From Sanchytrium tribonematis (taxonomy: Eukaryota; Sanchytriomycota; Sanchytriomycetes; Sanchytriales; Sanchytriaceae), in assembly GCA_018985235.1 (NCBI GenBank), contig JADGIG010000003.1:1-64000 (forward strand): a stretch of DNA of 64,000 nucleotides, given 5' to 3'. The notes below the pieces were generated by a model. It worked only from the letters and a program-made list of their open reading frames with translations. It had not been told where the DNA came from and made no database searches. The position numbers and the translations under genes were made by a program. Positions 48,685 through 57,937 of the stretch are shown here, in pieces; within the stretch, counting starts at the first letter, position 1, and each line of letters opens with the position of its first letter.

Positions 48685-50280
48685 TCAGCCTTTGAAAACT
48701 ACAAGAGACTGGTCTGAATATGGCAGTATTTTTACATTTGAAGGAAACTTCATGCGCTCAACCAAATTAAATCTAGACATTGGGATTATCTTAACATTTT
48801 GCCCAGGATTAGCTGAAGAAAGCGCCTTTTTTCCTGAAATAAAAATTGATTTCGGTTGATCAGGATGCGAGATAGATTCTTGAGTTTCTATTACAATTTC
48901 CGTGTCTGATAAAATTCTCTCAATAGACACTCCGCAATGCTTAACTGGAGAGGCTTCCAAAACTATTTGGGTTTCTTCAGCTTCAAATTTGGATTTTTTC
49001 GATACACTCTCTAGGGACTGATCTAGATCTTTTCTTTTTTGAAGGCGCCTTTTAATTTCCTCTGGTGTAATGCCAAACGTCTGGGAAAGGCTCGACTTTT
49101 GGCTGTTATTTTGTCGATTTTTTAAAAGCGACTGTGTGAATGCTCTCTGAGATTCAATAAAAGACCTATGATTAGAATGAGATTGTGGTTGTGATAATGA
49201 TGACAATAGTTGTGATTGAGTTGGGTTTTTAGGCGATTGAGTCATGTTCATTATAACGCTGGTAGTCTCATTCAACTTTGGCAAATCCCCGTCTTCAGAG
49301 GAAGAGTAGGTTTGCGTTTGTAGGTCTGTATTATTATAGTTGGAAGCTTTGTTTGACAAAAAGAAGGCCATAAAATCAGTACCTTGTTGATAAGTTGGTT
49401 GTGATCTCTTCTTCATGGCATTTTTCGCTTCCAGCTCTTCTATTGTGTTAGATATAATATGGTTGTAAACTGTCTCAAATGTATAAGCATTTAAATTTTG
49501 TAGCTCTACGTTTGAAACAATAACAATTGTTCGGCCATAATATTTTTGCTTTATCTCAATGATTTGTTTGTTTTGATCGATGCAAAGGACATGGGTGGAA
49601 TCAAAGACTTCCGCAAGTGCATCCATGACTTCAATTTCAAATTCACTGAGGTTAACGCCCACAAAAACTACTTCTAAAAGATTGATTCTATCTAAGTCAA
49701 TTGTAGAAATTTCAGGTCTATTTTTTTTATAAAAGTTATTAAAATCTCTCCCATTCGTACTTGTGATATATTTCTCCATATTAACGGCTCTGTTGGGTAT
49801 ATTAAATGTTTCCCTTAGTTGCGAAATGGATATTATTGGCTTTTCTGCTCTTAAAGCTACGAGCTTAAGCAATTTGCAATTTTCTTGTGTTATAAATTCA
49901 CATTCTTTTAATTTGGATACTTTTTGCCAATTCCATTCGCTGTACAAAGCTTCTCCAAAATATTTGGGTCTCAATAAAATTACCCTGAAATAAGGGACCT
50001 TATTGAGGCAAAGTTCATCCCCATGATTGATTTTACAATGCCTTCTTTTTTGCTTTCCGTTCAATAAGCAATTTTTCATTTCGACGTAGCCACAATCTTC
50101 TTTGTATTGAATTTTCATTTCATTTTTACTCACTTGAATTTTAGTTGACATTCTTTCTGAGCCTATAATATTTCTATCAAGAACCAAAGTATCTTCATGT
50201 TTTATGAAATAATCATTTCCTTCAAAATTGTCGTGTCCAATTAAAAAAAGCATTTCAAACGGGGAGTTTTGTATATTCAT
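48685..50280 (-). CDS. FHA-like protein, possibly NBS1/nibrin-like
   Basis: This 531-residue protein has a beta-rich N-terminal region of about 110 residues that could be an FHA domain. A mixed domain around 190-290 might be BRCT-like. The long Ser/Gln/Asn-rich tail carries many SQ/TQ sites (ESQRAF, SQPQS) and a basic cluster (KRRLQKRKD). FHA-BRCT plus SQ sites is the layout of NBS1, the checkpoint partner of MRE11-RAD50. The FHA signature (GR...S..H) is not clear, so this is only a suggestion. ATG at 50280 shares bases with the BRO1 gene's TGA on the same strand. It is convergent with DNA2, 9 bases apart. Confidence 0.4.
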   Translation of the reverse strand: MNIQNSPFEMLFLIGHDNFEGNDYFIKHEDTLVLDRNIIGSERMSTKIQVSKNEMKIQYKEDCGYVEMKNCLLNGKQKRRHCKINHGDELCLNKVPYFRVILLRPKYFGEALYSEWNWQKVSKLKECEFITQENCKLLKLVALRAEKPIISISQLRETFNIPNRAVNMEKYITSTNGRDFNNFYKKNRPEISTIDLDRINLLEVVFVGVNLSEFEIEVMDALAEVFDSTHVLCIDQNKQIIEIKQKYYGRTIVIVSNVELQNLNAYTFETVYNHIISNTIEELEAKNAMKKRSQPTYQQGTDFMAFFLSNKASNYNNTDLQTQTYSSSEDGDLPKLNETTSVIMNMTQSPKNPTQSQLLSSLSQPQSHSNHRSFIESQRAFTQSLLKNRQNNSQKSSLSQTFGITPEEIKRRLQKRKDLDQSLESVSKKSKFEAEETQIVLEASPVKHCGVSIERILSDTEIVIETQESISHPDQPKSIFISGKKALSSANPGQNVKIIPMSRFNLVERMKFPSNVKILPYSDQSLVVFKG

Positions 50281-51876
50281 TTATTTAGCCGCGCAGATCG
50301 TCTAAGCGGTGCTGGTTTCACCTCGATCTCTTCATAAATATCTTCCTTAGAATCTGATTTGAATTTGAGTGGCATACCAGGCTTCCATGAGTCTTTTTTA
50401 GTTTTTTGCTCGCCTACTTTCTAAGTGAGTAAAAATTACTTTCCATAAATTATCCACTTCTTCCTCAATTTGCTGTGCTTTTAAAAGGTTCATCGCAATA
50501 TCTTCTTTAACCGCACAAATTGAACTTTCAGCTGTGGTGACACTGTGCTCAAATCCAACCACAAACTCTTCTAAACCCTCCAATATAGGTAGCCAATTAT
50601 CTTTAAAAAATTTATCCATGGCGTCAGTCAAATTTCTGTTTGTTGCTTTGGTTTTTACTAAAATAGATACAAGTCCCTTCTCATTATCTACTGCGTCCAT
50701 CTTATTAATAATCTCTTCGCCTTTTTTCATTATATTTACGAGGGGCTCAAATTTCTTATTGACGGCATCAGAAAGTTGATTTCTAAGTGTTTTCACTTTT
50801 TCTAAAGTATCCTGAACATCTTTAATTGTTAATTGAGTCATCATTTGTTGTAGCTGGTCCTCGTAATTAGAAGATTTAAATTTTTGAAATATTTGATAGT
50901 CAGAACCTTGTAGTAGGTTCAATTCTAATATGCTTTTTGAGCGTTGTAGGAGATTATCCAAATGGTATTTTCTGGGATCAATTTGTTCCTTTTTCATGTC
51001 TTTATAAAGTTTCAAATGTTCCAAAATGTCAAACGGCAATACGGTCGAAAACAGTGGATCGACTTGAGGCAAAAAATCTGTGTTCAATTCTGAAGATATA
51101 ACATCTTCAGGGACAATTCCTGCAATTTCTTCTGGTACAATTTGGAGATAAATCATGTCATTATCTTGTTTTGCAGATTTTAAAGATTCTTCAACTGAAT
51201 TATACAACTCAGTGAATTCTTGTGAATTGATCCAAAATGACTTTAAGCAGGTAATGCAATCTTCTAGTCGCTTGATCTGCAGACCATATTTAGTCTGACT
51301 TTGCAAGTCTTTCGATGAATAAAAATATGCTAAAGCCTGGTTGTAAGCGTACAATTCAGTGTTTCCGGACTTCTTGAAATAAATCGCAGCCTGTTGAGCT
51401 ATTTTGCATGAAAGGGAAAATGACTTGTTTTGTTGGATCAATTTTTCAAGAGCCAGAGAATGAAGCTTTCCTTTAATATAGAAAAGAAATCTACTTGTAA
51501 ATGGGTTATCAAATTGGTATTTCTTAATTATGTTAATATTGTTGGCTTCATTTGCCAAAGCAAGGGCTTTTTTTAAAACGTTTACATCATATTCACCCAG
51601 CAACTCAGCGGCCTTAATAAGGGTACACATTCTTTCAAATTCAATATGATTTACAGATAAAGCAGAACCTTCAATATTCCAGGTAAAGTATAGTTCGTCG
51701 AGTTTAAACTTCGCCAAATTTTCTAGTTGCACCAAATATTCTAAAACGTCTGGCAAGTTGTCTGACATTCTCAATTTCAAAATCTTGTTAAAGTCATGAT
51801 GAGGAACTGATAAATCTAGGTTCTGCAATTGCAAGATTAACGGTTTAAAACTAACTAGTTCAGGATTCACTAACAT
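50277..51876 (-). CDS. BRO1-domain protein (Bro1/ALIX/PDCD6IP-like, two exons)
   Basis: Exon 1 is 51876-50440 and exon 2 is 50420-50277, giving 526 residues. The BRO1 domain (first 320 residues) has the banana-shaped helical set, for example IEFERMCTLIKAAELLG and SCKIAQQAAIYFKKSGN. An incomplete V-like coiled region follows. These proteins recruit ESCRT-III (CHMP4/Snf7) at endosomes. Splicing at DNLWK joins KVGEQKTKKDSWKPG and gives a short basic tail ending in RSARLNK. Without splicing the protein ends at ESRRAKN. The stop TGA (50277-50279) overlaps the next gene's ATG. ATG at 51876 is chosen over the TTG one codon earlier. Its C-terminus lacks the proline-rich ALIX tail. Confidence 0.82.
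50421..50439 (-). other. 19-nt spliceosomal intron in BRO1 gene
   Basis: The intron reads gtaatttttactcacttag. It is phase 0: AAA joins AAA. TCAC is the TNAY element. This is one of two introns with no in-frame stop inside; a stop comes 30 bases later. Confidence 0.88.
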
Positions 51877-52029
51877 CAAAATGTGTTACAAGGAGTGTCC
51901 GCCAATGGACCCAACTCTAGCGTTTTTCTGTACAATTCTGATATGACCTTTTTTCTATGTGGAGTTAACGCCGTTAAAGAATTTTAAATATTATTGATTT
52001 TTGAAACACTTGATTAAAATTATTAGAAT

Positions 52030-52665
52030 ATGATCACTCTTTCACAAATGATTTACAACAAATATACTCAACTAGATGCCTACAATATACTTATTATCGG
52101 ATTAGACAATTCTGGTAAATCCACCTTGGTAGAATGCATTAAACGGCTCTACACGAAGCAGAGGGTTATGCATACCTTAGTCCCAACAGTAGGGCTCAAC
52201 ACCTGTAAATTTCAATATAGTTTGCCACTAAGGAGTGATTATTGCTTGGCATTACTACCTCAAAAATTGTCAATTTTAATTTGGGATCTAGGTGGGCAAT
52301 CTGAACTTCAAGCTTTGTGGTCAACTTACTATCCAGATTGCCATGCAATTTTATACCTTATAGATTCTACAGATCATAACAGATTAGCAAGCAACGTTCA
52401 AATCTTAAAGTCTGTCTTGTCAAATCAAGACGCCGATGTTCCACTTTTACTATTAGCCAACAAGCAAGATTTAGAACAGGCTTGGCCCATTCATCAAATT
52501 AAAGAAGTTGTTCAAAATCCGTTGGCTGAGTATCTTGATGTAAAAGAAGCCCAAACATTGGGTATATCCGCTCTTGAAGGTGATGGAGTAAAGGAAGCCA
52601 TGAGCTGGATAGTAAATAGAATGCAGCTTAACAGTAATAATCGTCCACCCAATAAATCTAAATAA
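52030..52665 (+). CDS. ARFRP1: ARFRP1 (ARL3-type) small GTPase
   Basis: This 211-residue ARF-family GTPase has GLDNSGKST (24-32, P-loop), WDLGGQ (near 92-97), NKQD (near 145-148) and a SALEG motif near 181. The opening (TLSQMIYNKYTQLDAYNILIIGLDN) and LGGQSELQALWSTYYPDCHAILYLIDST match ARFRP1/yeast Arl3, which works at the trans-Golgi to recruit ARL1 and golgins. There is no N-terminal glycine for myristoylation, as in ARFRP1, which is N-acetylated. A slightly longer loop lies between PTVGLN and WDLGG. The tail is short and basic. The stop overlaps AATAAA. Confidence 0.92.
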   Translation: MITLSQMIYNKYTQLDAYNILIIGLDNSGKSTLVECIKRLYTKQRVMHTLVPTVGLNTCKFQYSLPLRSDYCLALLPQKLSILIWDLGGQSELQALWSTYYPDCHAILYLIDSTDHNRLASNVQILKSVLSNQDADVPLLLLANKQDLEQAWPIHQIKEVVQNPLAEYLDVKEAQTLGISALEGDGVKEAMSWIVNRMQLNSNNRPPNKSK

Positions 52666-52717
52666 ATTTCATTAGCAACCTATTTATTCAAAACAATCGT
52701 AGGCCTTTTCCCGGTGA

Positions 52718-53704
52718 ATGAAATCATTCATTTTAGAAATTTCAAACCTAAAGGAAAAAGACAATAAATTCGAGAGAATTTCAATTACAGAACAAGAACT
52801 AGATGATAAAATTATACTGCTGCTACTCGAATTATTAAATGGTAAATCTCCAAACCAAACTTTACCAGGCTTGGTTTATTATCTATCATCCCAGAAAAGT
52901 ATATTATTGATAGTTCTATCTGTTTACTACCAATTTATAAAAAGCAAGGTAAATTATGACGTTTTGTTAGATACCTGTTTATTAGTTTACGGTAAGTATT
53001 CCCAGCTACCCTTTGCAGAAAAAAATCAATTTGCTGCTACCATTTCATATTGGGCAAGGCAATTGCGCATATCTAGAAAAGTGAAATGGTTTTGGCAACT
53101 TTTACCATTTCGTTCAGTTGATCGATCTTTATTTGATAAGATTGTGGAAATTGAACCCATAGTTCCTAGAAGCACATCAACATTAATAGATAAAAAAGCC
53201 GATATATCATACGAAAAAGTTATACCTCAATTTCTTAATATTCCATCCAAATCCCAAATAATTGGCTCGGATAAACAAGAAGTAGATTCGAAAAATAATT
53301 TATGCGGAGACTCAGAAGAGGTGAGTTTAACCACAGAACCCACGAACGGTTACGAACCCAGTTTAGACCAAGTTGCGAATAAGAAAATTCGACCTACAAC
53401 GGGGCTTCCTGTAGATGTACTATTTTTAACTAAATCGAAAATGGCAAAATATGGTAAATGGATAAGAGCTACTGTCGTCTTAAACGAATTTGGCAAAGAA
53501 ATAAAATTAAATTTCGAGAATGGGCATGTTGTCCCACTTGTAGTAGAAAATGGCTACTATACCTGGAAAAATTCATGGGTTCAGTTCAAGCTTATCAATG
53601 GATTGAGAGTTATCTTGAGATTTAAGGGCTTTTTCGAAATTGATAATAGGCTAGAAGTAGTACAATTTGCTATGGACTGCAAATGCCAATATTTTGATGA
53701 TTGA
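52718..53704 (+). CDS. Unrecognised protein with two conserved-looking blocks
   Basis: This 328-residue protein has a helical N-terminal part (about 1-145) with leucine and aromatic clusters such as LLLLELLNGKSPNQT and the tryptophan-rich ISYWARQL...KWFWQLLPF. After a Ser/Glu-rich linker comes a beta-rich block from about residue 230 (GLPVDVLFLTKSK... WVQFKL... VILRFKGFF). The compact all-beta end with FKGFF and a repeat of charged turns may be a beta-sandwich or lipid-binding fold. There is no signal peptide or membrane segment. I could not place it. It lies 52 bases after ARFRP1 and is convergent with the RNase H2B-like gene. Confidence 0.65.
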   Translation: MKSFILEISNLKEKDNKFERISITEQELDDKIILLLLELLNGKSPNQTLPGLVYYLSSQKSILLIVLSVYYQFIKSKVNYDVLLDTCLLVYGKYSQLPFAEKNQFAATISYWARQLRISRKVKWFWQLLPFRSVDRSLFDKIVEIEPIVPRSTSTLIDKKADISYEKVIPQFLNIPSKSQIIGSDKQEVDSKNNLCGDSEEVSLTTEPTNGYEPSLDQVANKKIRPTTGLPVDVLFLTKSKMAKYGKWIRATVVLNEFGKEIKLNFENGHVVPLVVENGYYTWKNSWVQFKLINGLRVILRFKGFFEIDNRLEVVQFAMDCKCQYFDD

Positions 53705-53741
53705 AGTCATAAATAAAGCAGTGATTTATGGATTACAATAT

Positions 53742-54317
53742 TTATTGATCTACAAATATATATTTGATCAAATCTTTGACTTCATGGCTACAATTCAACC
53801 GATCGAGTCTCTCTTCTAATTTTAAATTCGCAACTCGTAAAGATAGGTATCCATTTTCTAAAAATTGATTTTCTGCGGCTGAAAGAAATGATTGTAAATC
53901 ATCTGTCCAACCAAATTCATTAGCCAATGAATACATTGTTGGCCGGTTAAGTTTTGTAATTGTGCAATAATTAAGCAAAATGAAAAACGGATCTACAGTT
54001 TGCCGAAAAGAAATGAATCCATTGCCATCACCATAATTTTTTGTAGCAATAGTTTTCTTGACTTCTATGGAAAGTACTGTAAAGTAACTCGTTCCATCAT
54101 TGTAAAGTTTAAGTTGTAATGTAGAAGATGGCATGGGGACTTCCACAGAATTTCTAATAATTTGATTTCTTATAAAACAGTCTAATGTAGTGGTATGGGA
54201 GAATTTTTCTGTTGCAGATAAGTTCGCTGAACAACTAACTTTGTCATCTTCCGAAACTATCTTTGGATTCTTCTTGCTTTGACTTTTGGTAGATAACTTT
54301 CTTTTGCGGGTGAGCAT
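53742..54317 (-). CDS. Possible RNase H2 subunit B
   Basis: This 191-residue protein has an N-terminal basic, Ser/Lys-rich stretch (KRKLSTKSQSKK), a beta-rich part and a helical C-terminus. The phrase FRQTVDPFFILLNYC (about 112-126) matches RNASEH2B, where a TPxDPLFLLLPYL-type motif ends the triple barrel. The tail is shorter than usual. RNase H2 removes ribonucleotides and RNA-DNA hybrids. The head is close to the convergent unknown gene (37 bases away). It precedes no operon-like partner; the TIP gene upstream on the same strand is 13 bases away. Confidence 0.4.
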   Translation of the reverse strand: MLTRKRKLSTKSQSKKNPKIVSEDDKVSCSANLSATEKFSHTTTLDCFIRNQIIRNSVEVPMPSSTLQLKLYNDGTSYFTVLSIEVKKTIATKNYGDGNGFISFRQTVDPFFILLNYCTITKLNRPTMYSLANEFGWTDDLQSFLSAAENQFLENGYLSLRVANLKLEERLDRLNCSHEVKDLIKYIFVDQ

Positions 54318-54330
54318 GTAAGAAAATTTA

Positions 54331-55887
54331 TTAAAGACCGCGAAGTAAAACTCTGTTTGTAGATGCCATCCTTATGCGCAAATCTTCTCGTTTTTCCCTA
54401 TTGTGGAGCCACCATATTGTTGCTAATCCAATAATTGAAGAGGCGATCAGAACAGCTATAACAATGAACGCATCATTCATTTTCATGTACAATAAAATTT
54501 GAGAAGAAAAATAAAATAAATGAGAATTAGGCGTGATTCCTTCAACGGGTATAATTTCATGGGTTCCAATGTATAATTGAGAGATATAATTTGTATTGCT
54601 GCCAAGGCCAATCCAATTATAATTTAAACCAACTTGAACATTTGAATGCCCTAATGATATGCTATGCTTGTTTCCGTATTCGTCACTTAAGTAGAATTTC
54701 CAATTTAGACGCGTACTGGGTGGTAATTTATCTGGACAATTGTCACAATCAACCAGTCCGGACAATTTCAAAAAATAATTTTGAACCTGTTTCTTATTTT
54801 CCAGCACACTAATGCTTCCCTCTGCGATTGTGATCAGATTAAAAAATCCGTTATGTTTATAATCAAAGCAACTTAGTTGAGAAATAGATTTAGGTGTTTC
54901 CAGTTCAACATTTATATTCTTAAATGACAAAGAAGTGCCCTGGTTTTCTAAAATGTAAATTTTGCTTCCAGAAAGATAGACAATATCTAAAAAAGAATCC
55001 AAGTTGTAATCTCCAATGCAGATATTTTCATTGCTTTTCAAATTCGCTAGCTCAGTGTTGTCACCAGTGATAGCAATATCCGATGATTTGAAATAATTTC
55101 CATCGAAAGTACCTTCGCAAGACGTGGTTTCTATTAAGGTATTTTTCAAAAGCTTAAGAGAGCTTCCATCGTTGTAAAGAATATCCATAGATCCGTTACG
55201 ATCAAAGTCTCCCACGCCAATAAGAGAATTAAAATTAGTGATACTGCCAGAATCAATTTTTTTCAAAATACTAGAAATTAAAAGCTCTTTGGAGGAACCC
55301 AAATCGTTTTGATAGTTGAAAGAATATACTTCGTACTTTCCAGTAGAATCAATTAGAAACAAATCGGAAATGCAATCTCCATTTACATCAAACACGAATA
55401 CATTTTGAGCGCTGATGGAGATTTCCAACTTGAGAATTTTGTAATTTAAGTTTTTTTCAATGGGATTGCTAAGATAAATTGTTGTTTTTCCAGCAGAGAT
55501 TTCAATTACATCGATAATCCCATCAAAGTTAAGATCCCATAGTAACACGTTTGAATCAGAAGAACGATCGATTGAATATGTAGACGAGTAATTATTTTCA
55601 GACGACCCTTCATAAAATGTTAGTTTCGATTTTCCGACAGTAACAATGTCAACATGCTCATCCGAGTTAATGGACGTAGCGTACAGTTTATCGATATCAG
55701 TTAAGTCTATTTTTGTATCAATAGATTCAAAGTTTACGGTGTTGCTGGTTTGCTCTTTCTGATAAATTGCTTGCAATTTGTTATTCGAATCTCTGATTAG
55801 AATGTCTACATATTTATCTCCATTAAGGTCAGCAATAAAAACAATCTTGTCGGCATTTAGTGATAAATCATTAACAGACCAAGTCAT
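54331..55887 (-). CDS. ITFG1: TIP/ITFG1-like FG-GAP membrane protein, no visible signal peptide
   Basis: This 518-residue protein is a beta-propeller of FG-GAP/VCBS repeats with calcium-loop motifs such as DLNGDKYVDIL (about 20-30), DVNGDCISDLF and DYNLDSFLDIVY. A conserved C-terminal domain (YFLKLSGLVDCDNC, VGLNYNWIGLGSNTNYISQLYIGTHE) matches TIP/ITFG1. One membrane segment (near 475-500) and a short basic tail follow. The family has a signal peptide; here the start MTWSVNDLSLN goes straight into the propeller. A stop is in frame upstream and no plausible exon is seen, so the loss looks real. Its ATG overlaps the ATG of NAD synthetase on the other strand. Confidence 0.85.
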   Translation of the reverse strand: MTWSVNDLSLNADKIVFIADLNGDKYVDILIRDSNNKLQAIYQKEQTSNTVNFESIDTKIDLTDIDKLYATSINSDEHVDIVTVGKSKLTFYEGSSENNYSSTYSIDRSSDSNVLLWDLNFDGIIDVIEISAGKTTIYLSNPIEKNLNYKILKLEISISAQNVFVFDVNGDCISDLFLIDSTGKYEVYSFNYQNDLGSSKELLISSILKKIDSGSITNFNSLIGVGDFDRNGSMDILYNDGSSLKLLKNTLIETTSCEGTFDGNYFKSSDIAITGDNTELANLKSNENICIGDYNLDSFLDIVYLSGSKIYILENQGTSLSFKNINVELETPKSISQLSCFDYKHNGFFNLITIAEGSISVLENKKQVQNYFLKLSGLVDCDNCPDKLPPSTRLNWKFYLSDEYGNKHSISLGHSNVQVGLNYNWIGLGSNTNYISQLYIGTHEIIPVEGITPNSHLFYFSSQILLYMKMNDAFIVIAVLIASSIIGLATIWWLHNREKREDLRIRMASTNRVLLRGL

Positions 55888-57937
55888 GAAAAAGTTTCAG
55901 AAATATTGTAGGAGAATGCAAGTTTTGCCGATTGCCACAACTTGTCTTAACGTACACGCTCTGGATGTCAAAAATAACGGAGATTTAATATTAGATTCGA
56001 TAAATATTGCACATTCGCAAGGCGCAAAAATCCGTTGCGGTGCCGAATTGGAATTGAGCGGCTACAGTTGCCTCGATCATTTCTATGAGCCAGATTTGAT
56101 TCAGGTTTGTGTACTGCAGCTGGAAGATATAATAAAAAATTCACCAGACAATATATTGTGCTGTGTTGGAACACCGCTAGAAATTCAAAACAAATTATAC
56201 AACTGCTTAGTAATTTTCATTAATAAGCAAATCAAACTTATCCGACCGAAAGGTATGCTTTGTGACGACGGAAATTATAGAGAATCTAGATATTTTACTG
56301 CTTGGAATCAAGGACAGATCACACAGATACAGGGTTCTACAATATCTACACATTGGAACTATGAAATTTCTTTTGGTGACTGTTTAATCGAAACACAAGA
56401 TTTTTGTTTAGGAATTGAGATGTGCGAAGAGCTTTTTATTGCGAGACCATTCCACACTGACATGTATCTTAATGGAGCTGATGTAATTTTAAATCCCAGT
56501 GGATCTCATCATCAATTAAGGAAATTAAATCAAAGAGTTAAGCTTGTAGAGAACGCATCAACTCATGGAATTTATGTCTACAACAATCTTAGAGGATGCG
56601 ACGGAGAAAGAGTGTATTTTGATGGTACGAATATGATTTTCATGGCAGGTAGACCATATTTTATTGGCCAGCAATTTAATCTTCGCAACATAGATGTTCA
56701 AACAATCAATTTGCCTTTGAAGCAATCCAAGTGGATCAGTAGACAACAGCCCAGTCGGGTACGGCAATCAGCCACTTTAATCTATCAGCGATTATTTTTG
56801 TCTTTTGAATTATCTAGCTCGATGCCACCTTCAAAAGTCGCAAGACCAGTAGAAATTACATATTCCCTACCAGAAGAAGAAATAATGTATGGACCAGCAT
56901 GCTATCTGTGGGACTATTTACGAAAAAGTGGATTAAAGGGGGTTTTCGTACCGCTTAGTGGTGGAATTGACAGCTGCACAATAGTTTTGCTCGTATTTTC
57001 CATGTGCAAGATTGTTTGCAATGCAGTAAGCGAAGGCAATAAAGCTGTAATCAGTGATTTGTTAAATATGGTGGAGGCTCTACCAGAAGATGAATTCGAC
57101 CTTTGCAACAAAATTCTTCATACTGCTTACATGTCGACTGAATACAGTTCAATTGAGACAAGAAAAAGGGCGGCCCAATTAGCTTCATTTGTTGGCGCCT
57201 ATCATTTAGAAGCGGATATCACAAGTATTGTTAATAGCTTTATAGCAGTTATTAGCTCTGTACTTAAAGAACCTAACATAGGCAATTCTTACTCTGAGAA
57301 TATAGCCTTGCAAAATATCCAAGCGAGATCCAGAATGGTTCTTTCCTACTGCTTTTCCATTCTGGTACCTTGGTTTAGAAATACAAATGGCAACTTGTTA
57401 GTGTTGGGTACAGCAAACGTAGATGAATCTTTGCGGGGGTACTTTACCAAATACGATTGCAGTAGTGCAGACTTAAATCTCATTGGTTCAATTTCCAAAA
57501 CGGATCTAAAAGCTTTTGTTTCTTTTTGCAAAGACAAATTTGAAATGCCATTTCTTTCAGAATTTATAAAAGCAACTCCAACTGCGGAATTAAGACCTGG
57601 AGAGGATCTTCAATCAGATGAAGTAGAAATGAAAATGACTTACGAAGAATTATCGATATATGGACGGTTGAGAAAAATATTCAAATGTGGTCCGATTTCA
57701 ATGTACAATCACCTGCTATTAGAGTGGAGTCCTATGCCACCAAAGGAAGTTCTCGATAAAGTTAAAACATTTTTTCATTACTATGGTATCAATAGACACA
57801 AAATGGCTGTCATCACCCCATCATACCATGCAGAATCCTATTCACCCGATGACAATCGATATGACTTGCGCCCATTGCTGTACAAAAAATGGGATAGTTT
57901 TTATTCTGTAATAGAAGAGCATATCGAAATGCTTTAA
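55886..57937 (+). CDS. NADSYN1: Glutamine-dependent NAD+ synthetase
   Basis: This 683-residue enzyme joins an N-terminal nitrilase-type glutaminase and a C-terminal NAD synthetase (ATP pyrophosphatase). The glutaminase has Glu in CGAELELSGY (about 50), Lys near LIRPKGML and Cys180 in EMCEEL. The synthetase P-loop is PLSGGIDS (356-363), with NVDESLRGYFTKYDCSSAD and PTAELRP later. The C-terminus with RHKMAVITPSYHAESYSPDDNRYDLRP matches the family exactly. ATG at 55886 overlaps the divergent TIP start by two bases; MQVLPIATTC at 55916 is the alternative and fits other family starts better. The gene's stop overlaps the convergent neighbour by four bases. Confidence 0.96.
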   Translation: MKKFQKYCRRMQVLPIATTCLNVHALDVKNNGDLILDSINIAHSQGAKIRCGAELELSGYSCLDHFYEPDLIQVCVLQLEDIIKNSPDNILCCVGTPLEIQNKLYNCLVIFINKQIKLIRPKGMLCDDGNYRESRYFTAWNQGQITQIQGSTISTHWNYEISFGDCLIETQDFCLGIEMCEELFIARPFHTDMYLNGADVILNPSGSHHQLRKLNQRVKLVENASTHGIYVYNNLRGCDGERVYFDGTNMIFMAGRPYFIGQQFNLRNIDVQTINLPLKQSKWISRQQPSRVRQSATLIYQRLFLSFELSSSMPPSKVARPVEITYSLPEEEIMYGPACYLWDYLRKSGLKGVFVPLSGGIDSCTIVLLVFSMCKIVCNAVSEGNKAVISDLLNMVEALPEDEFDLCNKILHTAYMSTEYSSIETRKRAAQLASFVGAYHLEADITSIVNSFIAVISSVLKEPNIGNSYSENIALQNIQARSRMVLSYCFSILVPWFRNTNGNLLVLGTANVDESLRGYFTKYDCSSADLNLIGSISKTDLKAFVSFCKDKFEMPFLSEFIKATPTAELRPGEDLQSDEVEMKMTYEELSIYGRLRKIFKCGPISMYNHLLLEWSPMPPKEVLDKVKTFFHYYGINRHKMAVITPSYHAESYSPDDNRYDLRPLLYKKWDSFYSVIEEHIEML

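Noticed and set aside
50398-50424. A 25-nt GT-AG intron that also keeps the BRO1 frame
   Set aside because: It lacks the TNAY element and GTA(A/T) start. The 19-nt intron at 50421-50439 fits the consensus exactly.
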